Shown piece by piece: positions 6,914 to 14,550 of a stretch of 14,550 bases of DNA (the stretch's first letter is position 1; every line of letters begins with the position of its first letter). The notes beneath the pieces were generated by a model, which had not been told where the DNA came from, did not search any database, and saw only the letters and a program-made list of their open reading frames with translations. This DNA is from CAYUTA01 sp964447605. GTDB taxonomy: Bacteria > Bacillota > Clostridia > Christensenellales > CAG-138. Location of the stretch: contig CAYUTA010000064.1 of the NCBI GenBank assembly GCA_964447605.1, forward strand, positions 1 to 14,550, written 5' to 3'. A program made the position numbers and the translations under genes.

Positions 6914-7777
6914 TCAATACAGGTGCACCGTCAGCCTGAGGCTGCCCCTCTCCACCCTGCCAACGCCCAGAAAACCGCCGCAATATACGCGTACATTGCC
7001 GTCTGCATGGTCCTTTACGGCGGTTTCCAGCCCGTTCACCGCCGGCGTGCGGCGTACGTCCGGCAGGCTCAGCGCCGGCAGAAAGTCCAGCGCCCGCTCG
7101 CAGCTTGTCACCGCGCTTTCCAGCTCGCCCGCCTCCCGGAAGGCCTCCATCTCCGAAACCGTATGCGCCTGCGCAATCGAAAACGGGCCGGTTGCGGTGC
7201 GCAGCAAAAAGGCCATATGCGCGCAGGTTTGAAGCCGCGCGCCAAGATCCGCGCAAAGCGTGCGTACATAGGTGCCCCGCGTACAGCGCACGCGCAGGAG
7301 GAATCTGTTTTCCGCCGTCTGGCGGAGCAATTCGAGCGCATGTACGGCAATCTCGCGTATTTTCGGCTCCACCGCCACCCCCGCGCGGGCCAGGTCGTAC
7401 ATTTTCTTCCCGCCGACCTTGAGCGCGGAGTAGATGGGCGCCGTCTGTCGCTGTACGCCGAGAAATTCCGGCAGAACGGCGGCAAGCTCCGCCCGTGTCA
7501 CCTGCCGCGCGTCGCGCGCGCATACATGCCCAAACACATCCTGCGTGTCCGTAGCCACGCCGAATGCCAGCTCAAAAACATATTCCTTTTCCTTGTCCAC
7601 GAGATAGTCGAACAGCCGCGTTGCGCGGCCAAGGCACACCGGCAGCACGCCGGCGGCGCCCGGATCGAGCGTGCCAAGATGCCCCGCCCGCTTTTGGCCA
7701 AAGATGCGGCGCACGTCGTACACCGCGTTGCTCGAGGTCATACCCGGCGGCTTCAGCAGGGTCACAACGCCGTCCAT
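6914..7777 (-). CDS. truB: tRNA pseudouridine(55) synthase
   Basis: TruB converts U55 in the T-loop of most tRNAs to pseudouridine and also acts as a tRNA folding chaperone. The 287-residue protein begins MDGVVTLLKPPGMTSSNAV and carries the catalytic motif GHLGTLDPGAAGVLPV with nucleophile D38. Further hallmarks are TDTQDVFG (77-84), QTAPIYSALKVGGKKMYDLAR with the conserved tyrosine of the active site, and CTRGTYVRTLCADLG. The C-terminal 50 or so residues are compatible with a short PUA-like domain. The ATG overlaps the nrnA stop by one base (TAATG), indicating termination-reinitiation coupling; a separate ribosome binding site is weak. The 117-nt gap to ribF is unusual for an operon this compact. 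Confidence 0.97.
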   Translation of the reverse strand: MDGVVTLLKPPGMTSSNAVYDVRRIFGQKRAGHLGTLDPGAAGVLPVCLGRATRLFDYLVDKEKEYVFELAFGVATDTQDVFGHVCARDARQVTRAELAAVLPEFLGVQRQTAPIYSALKVGGKKMYDLARAGVAVEPKIREIAVHALELLRQTAENRFLLRVRCTRGTYVRTLCADLGARLQTCAHMAFLLRTATGPFSIAQAHTVSEMEAFREAGELESAVTSCERALDFLPALSLPDVRRTPAVNGLETAVKDHADGNVRVYCGGFLGVGRVERGSLRLTVHLY

Positions 7778-8739
7778 TACACATCCGCTCCGCGCAGCAC
7801 CATTCGCGCCGCCTTACGAATTCGCTCGGCTGCATCCGCAATGGGCGGCTGCATGGTACAGCCCGCGGCCAACCGGTGCCCGCCGCCGCCAAAGGAGACG
7901 GCAATCTGCGAAACGTCCGCCGAGGACTTCCCCCGCAGGCTCACGCGCACCATGCCGTCGTCGCTCTCGCGCAGCAGCGCCGCAATTTCCACCGTATCAA
8001 TATCGCGGATCGTATCGATGATACCCTCCACATCCTCGCCCGTTGCACCGCAGCTTTCCATATCCTCCCGCGTAAGCATGGCAATGCCGACGCACCCGTG
8101 CTCAAAGAGCCTGGTTTTCATCACGGCCAGCCCATGCAGGCGCGTTTTATGGAACGGCACCGTCCGGAACAACGCGCGGTTGAGGTATGGCAAATCGATG
8201 CCGGTCTCCAGCAGCTCAGCCGCAATGCGCAGCGTGTCCGGCGTGGTATTGGAATAGGAAAAATTGCCCGTGTCGGTCGTCAGCGCCGCATACAGGCAGC
8301 CTGCAATGTCCTTTGTGAGGTTGATTTTGAGCGCGGTGAGAATCCCGAACACCAGCTCGCCGGTCGCCCCGGCCTTTTGGACGTAATTATCGCGCGCATA
8401 ACCGTTGTTGGTTCCATGATGATCGACATTGAGCGTAGATACGGCGTTTTCAAAAATAGGCCGGCACTTGCCCGTGCGCGCAAGATCGGCGCAGTCAACG
8501 CAGATAACCGCTTCGGTACGGCGCGCTTCCTCCGGGCGCAGCACCTGCCCGCAGAACGGCAGAAACCGGTATATCTGCGGCACGGCGTCTTCGCAGACGA
8601 TCTGCGCGCGCTTGCCAAGCTGCCGGATTGCAGCATAAAGCGCGAACGCGCTGCCCAGCGTGTCGCCATCAGGCGACACATGACAAATCAGCACAATGTC
8701 ATCATGCGCACGGATAAACCGCACGGCGTTCATCAGCAT
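7777..8739 (-). CDS. nrnA: DHH/DHHA1 phosphoesterase, NrnA-type nanoRNase / pAp phosphatase
   Basis: NrnA-type enzymes degrade 2-5-nt RNA fragments and dephosphorylate 3'-phosphoadenosine 5'-phosphate. The 320-residue protein has the DHH metal sites in order: HVSPDGD (20-26), VDCAD (81-85), NVDHHGTN (104-111) and LTTDTGNF (about residue 155). The DHHA1 domain ends in FGGGGHRLAAGC (283-294), the substrate-binding glycine-rich loop. The length matches NrnA and is far short of RecJ. The ATG at 8739 (another ATG is two codons later) comes 3 nt after the rbfA stop, with GGGAG upstream. The position between rbfA and truB is common in Clostridia (recalled). It would complete the RNA turnover that PNPase, encoded further along, leaves unfinished. 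Substrate preference between nanoRNA and pAp is not visible. Confidence 0.93.
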   Translation of the reverse strand: MLMNAVRFIRAHDDIVLICHVSPDGDTLGSAFALYAAIRQLGKRAQIVCEDAVPQIYRFLPFCGQVLRPEEARRTEAVICVDCADLARTGKCRPIFENAVSTLNVDHHGTNNGYARDNYVQKAGATGELVFGILTALKINLTKDIAGCLYAALTTDTGNFSYSNTTPDTLRIAAELLETGIDLPYLNRALFRTVPFHKTRLHGLAVMKTRLFEHGCVGIAMLTREDMESCGATGEDVEGIIDTIRDIDTVEIAALLRESDDGMVRVSLRGKSSADVSQIAVSFGGGGHRLAAGCTMQPPIADAAERIRKAARMVLRGADV

Positions 8740-8742
8740 AGG

Positions 8743-9129
8743 TCATTCTTCTCCCTTGCCGCCGGCATCGTCCTGCTGCGGCTCTTTTGTGTTCAGCCCG
8801 TCCAGAATCCGGCTGATATGCACGCTGTAAGCAATCGAATTGTCGAGCTGAAATTTGATGCTCGGCACGCTGCGGATACGCATACGGCCGCCAAGCTCAT
8901 GGGAAATGAACCCGGCGGCATGGTTGAGCGCCTCCACGGTAGACGCGCGCCGTCCCTCGTCCTCATCATAGACCGAGACCTTGATCCTGGCATATTTTAA
9001 ATCCGAAGTCACCTCGCAGGCCGTGAGCGTCGTCATCGGCGAAATGCGCGGGTCCTTCATCTCGCGCACAATGGCGCTGACCGTCTTTTTGACCTCTTCG
9101 TTCATACGGTCGGAGCGAATTGCTGACAT
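8743..9129 (-). CDS. rbfA: 30S ribosome-binding factor A
   Basis: RbfA is a KH-fold factor that binds the neck of immature 30S subunits and aids 16S rRNA 5'-end maturation and cold adaptation. The 128-residue sequence has the family pattern: RSDRMNEEVKKTVSAIV (5-21), EMKDPRI (23-29), and the KYARIKVSVYDE strand, then RRASTVEALNHAAGFI and RSVPSIKFQLDNSIAYSVHI. The C-terminal 15 residues are acidic and glycine-rich, as in many homologues. AAGGAG lies 7-8 nt before the ATG, an excellent site. It is preceded by a 331-nt gap from infB and followed 3 nt later by nrnA, so it leads the rbfA-nrnA-truB coupled block. Confidence 0.97.
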   Translation of the reverse strand: MSAIRSDRMNEEVKKTVSAIVREMKDPRISPMTTLTACEVTSDLKYARIKVSVYDEDEGRRASTVEALNHAAGFISHELGGRMRIRSVPSIKFQLDNSIAYSVHISRILDGLNTKEPQQDDAGGKGEE

Positions 9130-9460
9130 GGCTTTCTCCTTACATAAATCCCCGGAATCGTCAAGGGCTACTGCCCCCTAGGCAACAGACCGCCGGAAAA
9201 TGCTGTTTTTTGATGATAATGCGCCGCAGCTTCAAGCGGCCGCGCCGTTTACCAGGATTGCCGCGCGCGGCACGCGCAAAGCGACATGCGATCAGCCTTT
9301 TTTCGCAAATGATCCGGTTCCCGCGCCGCAGAATGGGCGATCGCCCCCGCCGCAGGCTCCTTTGCCGCGCTCCCGTTTTCCGCTCTATAGCGCCCAAGAG
9401 TTCCGGCCTCGTCAGCTTTGCCGCCTGGGGCGACCGTTCCCATGTTGCGCTAAACGCAGC
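9130..9460 (-). other. 331-nt gap between infB and rbfA with no supported gene
   Basis: Only short arginine- or alanine-rich frames occur here (for example 9249-9443 and 9161-9397); neither has a ribosome binding site or family resemblance. Many Bacillota have ylxP (DUF503) at this position, and I see no trace of it. The gap holds two perfect palindromes, a 14-bp one at 9259-9272 (TGCCGCGCGCGGCA) and a 12-bp one at 9335-9346 (GGGCGATCGCCC), the latter flanked by a direct 8-bp repeat cgccgcag at 9324-9331 and 9348-9355. A small GGGC/GCCC hairpin lies near 9160-9180. No clear promoter or T-run terminator is seen on the minus strand. Confidence 0.6.
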
Positions 9461-12175
<2,715 letters not shown>

Positions 12176-12182
12176 ACAACCG

Positions 12183-12512
12183 TTACCCCCGATCATTGCT
12201 GTCCTCCGGCGCGGCGCACGCATATGCGCCCCGGATCATGTCACTAAAGTTTTTATCGATCACCGCCGCCAGCATGCGGCCTGGCTTTCCAATGCTGCTT
12301 CCAAGCTGCGGGATGAAGCAGCATTGCGTGCGCGTCGATTCGCACAGGCGCGTATATTTCCGCCGTGTATTCTCGGATGCGTCCCGGTCGATCAGCACCA
12401 GCTGCGCCTTGCCCGCCCGCACCAGCTTTTCAACGGCAAAATCGCCCGTTTTAAGCTTGCCCGCCTTCATGGCAAATCCGACCGCGCTACACAGTTTTTG
12501 TGTCCGGTTCAT
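12183..12512 (-). CDS. ylxQ: L7Ae-family RNA-binding protein YlxQ
   Basis: A 109-residue L7Ae/L30e-fold protein; homologues in the nusA-infB operon of Bacillota bind kink-turn RNA. The family pattern is visible: CSAVGFAMKAGKLKTGDFAVEKLV (8-31), KAQLVLIDRDASENTRRKY (35-53) and LGSSIGKPGRMLAAVIDKNF (70-89). Starting at the ATG at 12512 places the conserved AGKL segment at residue 17, as in homologues, so the later ATG at codon 15 is less likely. GAGG precedes the start by about 10 nt. The gene overlaps ylxR by 26 nt and ends 7 nt before infB, so it is surely co-transcribed. Its RNA target here cannot be inferred. Confidence 0.92.
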   Translation of the reverse strand: MNRTQKLCSAVGFAMKAGKLKTGDFAVEKLVRAGKAQLVLIDRDASENTRRKYTRLCESTRTQCCFIPQLGSSIGKPGRMLAAVIDKNFSDMIRGAYACAAPEDSNDRG

Positions 12513-12768
12513 CGGAAAACGCCTCTTTCAGCTTTTCATACGCGGCGCTGTCGACAGACGTTTCAAGCGCACGCTCAAGCGCCTTGCTCTTCATGGCCTT
12601 TTTCAGGCACTCGGCGCTGTGGCAGAGGTAGGCGCCGCGTCCGTTGGCGCGGCCTGTTCCATCCACCAGCACCTCGCCTCCGGGCGTACGCACAACGCGC
12701 GTCAACTCTTTTTTGGGGCGCATCTGCCGACAGGCGACGCACATGCGCATAGGCGTTTTCTTCGGCAA
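12487..12768 (-). CDS. ylxR: YlxR family RNA-binding protein (DUF448; RnpM-type)
   Basis: A 93-residue DUF448 protein with the standard pattern PMRMCVACRQMRPKKELTRVVR (6-27; cysteines C10 and C13), GRGAYLC (43-49) and a helical tail LKKAMKSKALERAL. Recent work in Bacillus subtilis named it RnpM and reported that it binds and modulates RNase P (recalled). The start is a TTG at 12768: GAGGA sits 7 nt upstream, overlapping the nusA stop, and the resulting MPKKTP lead-in resembles homologues; the first in-frame ATG is six codons later and would remove the basic start. It begins 3 nt after nusA ends and its 3' end overlaps ylxQ by 26 nt. The TTG may lower its translation relative to nusA. Confidence 0.93.
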   Translation of the reverse strand: MPKKTPMRMCVACRQMRPKKELTRVVRTPGGEVLVDGTGRANGRGAYLCHSAECLKKAMKSKALERALETSVDSAAYEKLKEAFSDEPDTKTV

Positions 12769-12771
12769 GCC

Positions 12772-13884
12772 TTATTCCTCGCTTTCGACCGGATATTCCG
12801 CATCGTCAGCCGGGGACTCCGCTTCTTCGGCAAAAATGGAATCCATTGCCTGCTCGGCCTGCGACTGGTTTTTAATGTCGATCTTCCAGCCGGTCAGTTT
12901 GGCCGCGAGGCGCGCGTTCTGGCCCTCCTTGCCGATGGCGAGCGAAAGCTGGCTGTCCGGCACGATGACCTTTGCCGCCTTCTCCTCCTCATTGATATAG
13001 ACCATGAGCACCTTGGCGGGGCTGAGCGCCTTGGCGATATACACCGCAGAGTCGGCGTCCCACTCGATGATATCGATCTTTTCATTATGCAACTCGTTGA
13101 CGATGCGTTCCACGCGCGCGCCGCGCTGCCCGACGCAGGCTCCCACGGGGTCGACCTGCATATCCGTCGAATGCACGGCCACCTTGGTGCGGAAGCCCGC
13201 CTCGCGCGCAATGGATTTGATCTGTACCACGCCGCTTTGAATCTCCGGCACCTCCAGCTCAAACAGCCGCTTGACCAGACCCGGATGCGTCCTCGATACC
13301 AGTACCTGCGGCCCCTTGTTATCCTTGCGTACCTCGAGCACATAGACCTTGATGCGGTCATTGTTTCCATAGGTTTCGCCGGGGATCATCTCGTTTTGCG
13401 TCAAAAGCCCGTCTGTGCGGCCAAGCTCGACATAGGCGCTGCCCTTCTCCACGCGCTGCACGATTGCGGTGAGCACCTCGTTTTCCTTTTCCACGTATTC
13501 TTCATAGATGTTGCCGCGTTCGGCCTCGCGGATGCGCTGCATGACAACCTGCTTGGCCGTTTGCGCCGCAATGCGGCCAAAGTCCTTGGTGTGAACCTCC
13601 TCCTCAAGCACGTCGCCGATCTCATAGAGCGCGTTAAAGCGCTTGGCGTCGGCAAGGGAGATCTCGCCGTGCGGGTTTTCCGCCTGCTCCACCACGGCCT
13701 TGCTGGCAAATATATGGATATCGCCGGACTCCGGGTCGACCTCCGCGCGTACGTTAGCCGATACGCCGTAGTTGCGCTTGTACGCCGAAATCAGCGCCGC
13801 TTCGATGGCGGAGATCAGCACGTCCTTGCTGATGCCGCGCTCCTTTTCCAATGCGTTGAGTGCTTCAATAAACGCTGCGTTCAT
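12772..13884 (-). CDS. nusA: Transcription termination/antitermination factor NusA
   Basis: NusA binds RNA polymerase, promotes pausing and intrinsic termination, and takes part in antitermination of rRNA. The 370 residues contain the polymerase-binding N-terminal domain (1 to about 125), an S1 domain (about 135-198), KH1 with G252-Q-R-G255 and KH2 with G318-K-E-G321. The core sequence VHSTDMQVDPVGACVGQRG (237-255) is strongly conserved. The protein ends in an acidic tail (EEAESPADDAEYPVESEE) and lacks the acidic AR repeats of proteobacterial NusA, as expected for Bacillota. GAGGAG lies 8 nt before the ATG. It follows rimP after 106 nt and precedes ylxR by 3 nt. Confidence 0.98.
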   Translation of the reverse strand: MNAAFIEALNALEKERGISKDVLISAIEAALISAYKRNYGVSANVRAEVDPESGDIHIFASKAVVEQAENPHGEISLADAKRFNALYEIGDVLEEEVHTKDFGRIAAQTAKQVVMQRIREAERGNIYEEYVEKENEVLTAIVQRVEKGSAYVELGRTDGLLTQNEMIPGETYGNNDRIKVYVLEVRKDNKGPQVLVSRTHPGLVKRLFELEVPEIQSGVVQIKSIAREAGFRTKVAVHSTDMQVDPVGACVGQRGARVERIVNELHNEKIDIIEWDADSAVYIAKALSPAKVLMVYINEEEKAAKVIVPDSQLSLAIGKEGQNARLAAKLTGWKIDIKNQSQAEQAMDSIFAEEAESPADDAEYPVESEE

Positions 13885-13990
13885 CCTGTTACTCCTCTTT
13901 TTTTACATAGAACTTCACATATCGGGAATAAGTCCCAATTAATTATGCCGCTCATTTTGTAAGCGTATTACAAGCCGCCTGAACCCGACG
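13885..13990 (-). promoter_or_regulatory. rimP-nusA spacer with two inverted repeats
   Basis: The 106-nt spacer is A/T-rich compared with its neighbours. TTGTAA (13957-13962) and TTACAA (13968-13973) form a perfect 6-bp inverted repeat with a 5-nt loop; GGGA (13924-13927) and TCCC (13933-13936) form a 4-bp one. No T-run terminator follows either. I could not fit a good -35/-10 pair here, so the spacer may act at the RNA level (processing or nusA control), or not at all. Confidence 0.3.
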
Positions 13991-14443
13991 CTAAAAGCGA
14001 ACGACCGGCTTGACGAGAGCCGCGTCCTTGCGCTCGACCACAGCCTCTCCGCCGCCAATCAGCAGCGTGACGGTCTGCGCGTCGAACGCCTGCAAAATCC
14101 CCGCAAGCTCCTTCTTCCCGTCGCGCGGCGCGTAGAGTTTTACACTGACCTCCCTGCCAAGGCTGCGGGCAAAGTCGGCGTCCTTTTTGAGCGGACGGTC
14201 AAGCCCAAGCGACGATACCGACAGGTAGTAAGCCTGCTCAATGGGGTCCGCTTCCTCAAGCACGGGGTCGACGGCCTTGCTCACGCGCTCGCAGTCGTCG
14301 ATGCTCACGCCGCCCTCCCGGTTGATAAACAGCGTCAGCACCCAGTTGCCGTACTCCTTGGCAAACTCTACGTCGCACAGCTCATATCCAAGCTCCGCCA
14401 CCGTGTTCTTTACAAGCGACTCAACTAGCTCGGTCGTTTTCAA
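13991..14443 (-). CDS. rimP: Ribosome maturation factor RimP
   Basis: RimP binds early 30S particles and helps assembly of the head region. Starting at the TTG at 14443, the protein has 150 residues, the family's usual length. AGGAGG at 14457-14452 lies 8 nt before this TTG. The longer frame from 14533 would run through the leader hairpins and add 30 atypical residues, so it is rejected. The family pattern is clear: ELGYELCDVEFAKEYGNWVLTLFINREGGVSIDDCERVSKAVDPVL, then YYLSVSSLGLDRPLKKDADF, where the usual SSPG is SSLG. The C-terminal SH3-like domain ends KDAALVKPVVRF. It is the first gene of the rimP-nusA-infB operon visible here. Confidence 0.95.
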   Translation of the reverse strand: MKTTELVESLVKNTVAELGYELCDVEFAKEYGNWVLTLFINREGGVSIDDCERVSKAVDPVLEEADPIEQAYYLSVSSLGLDRPLKKDADFARSLGREVSVKLYAPRDGKKELAGILQAFDAQTVTLLIGGGEAVVERKDAALVKPVVRF

Positions 14444-14468
14444 CCGCAAATCCTCCTGACAACGATCC

Positions 14469-14499
14469 GCCCGGAAATACCGGGCTTTCAAAATGAAAG
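14469..14499 (-). other. Two abutting hairpins in the rimP leader
   Basis: GCCCGG (14469-14474) pairs with CCGGGC (14480-14485) around a 5-nt loop. CTTTCA (14485-14490) pairs with TGAAAG (14494-14499) around a 3-nt loop. The second shares one base with the first and two bases with the terminator-like hairpin at 14498-14519, so it competes at its edges with both. They lie between that hairpin and the rimP ribosome binding site. Confidence 0.5.
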
Positions 14500-14519
14500 A
14501 GTGGGATTTCCCCCACTCT
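14486..14519 (-). terminator. Terminator-like hairpin upstream of rimP (possible leader attenuator)
   Basis: On the minus strand AGAGTGGG (14519-14512) pairs perfectly over 8 bp with CCCACTCT (14505-14498) around a 6-nt loop. It is followed by TTCATTTTGAAA, a short and interrupted T-tract. It may end the transcript of an upstream gene outside the window, or be a leaky attenuator in the rimP-nusA leader. The weak tail suggests dependence on a factor such as NusA (inference). Confidence 0.6.
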
Positions 14520-14545
14520 CTCCGCAAGTTCACAATTCCAACATC

Positions 14546-14550
14546 ATTAT
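14546..14550 (-). promoter_or_regulatory. Possible -10 box of the rimP operon, cut by window edge
   Basis: The first five minus-strand bases of the window read ATAAT. If the next base outside is A on the plus strand, this becomes a perfect TATAAT. A transcript would then start near 14540, ahead of the leader hairpins, and they would be true leader attenuation structures. The -35 region is not visible. Confidence 0.25.

Noticed and set aside
5819..8257. An 812-codon plus-strand frame opposite ribF, truB and part of nrnA
   Set aside because: It spans three well-supported minus-strand genes, is rich in Arg, Ala and His as expected for an antisense frame, and shows no family motif.
9335..9346. 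GGGCGATCGCCC as a HIP1-type genome-wide motif
   Set aside because: It contains the cyanobacterial octamer GCGATCGC, but I noticed no other copy in the window and the gene content is Bacillota, so a single palindrome carries no such meaning.
9249..9443. A 64-codon minus-strand frame in the infB-rbfA gap, and the overlapping 78-codon frame at 9161-9397
   Set aside because: Neither has a ribosome binding site, and neither resembles YlxP or any family I know. The compositions (Ala/Gly- or Arg-rich) are what random GC-rich sequence gives.
12196..13962. A 588-codon plus-strand frame opposite nusA, ylxR and ylxQ
   Set aside because: Same reasoning: antisense shadow across three conserved genes.

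Overview
This window looks like a stretch of core chromosome from a fairly GC-rich member of the Bacillota, most likely class Clostridia. The assignment rests on gene order (rimP, nusA, ylxR, ylxQ, infB, rbfA, nrnA, truB, ribF, rpsO, pnp, ylxY-like, M16 peptidase), strong GGAGG-type ribosome binding sites, and a NusA without extra C-terminal repeats. Every supported gene is on the minus strand, so transcription runs from high to low coordinates. I see no tRNA, rRNA, CRISPR array, transposase or phage gene.

Layout in transcription order: 14550-14444 is a highly structured leader with a terminator-like hairpin. rimP, nusA, ylxR, ylxQ and infB follow, closely packed except for 106 nt before nusA. 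A 331-nt gap without a convincing gene separates infB from rbfA, where many Bacillota carry ylxP. rbfA, nrnA and truB are 3 nt apart or overlap by 1 nt, and ribF follows after 117 nt. rpsO has the best promoter in the window and its own intrinsic terminator; pnp follows, with a possible promoter of its own. After 236 nt come a NodB-fold protein that has lost its catalytic residues, an M16 zinc peptidase (4-nt overlap), a MazG/dUTPase-like protein, and the N-terminal 202 codons of a membrane-anchored HlyD-like protein cut by the window edge.

The upper part is one functional theme. NusA acts in transcription elongation and termination; RimP, RbfA and S15 act in 30S assembly; IF-2 acts in initiation; TruB modifies tRNA; YlxR and YlxQ are small RNA-binding proteins; PNPase and NrnA degrade RNA and then the leftover oligonucleotides. 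RibF makes FMN and FAD. The lower genes have housekeeping or envelope roles that the sequence only partly defines.

I did not find a clearly new biological system. The points most worth following up are: the dead deacetylase next to an intact peptidase; a near-identical 51-bp tandem repeat inside infB; the structured leaders before rimP and rpsO; and the infB-rbfA gap. Several start codons were moved from the longest reading frame on ribosome-binding-site evidence (ylxY-like, rpsO, ribF, infB, rimP), and ylxR is assigned a TTG start.
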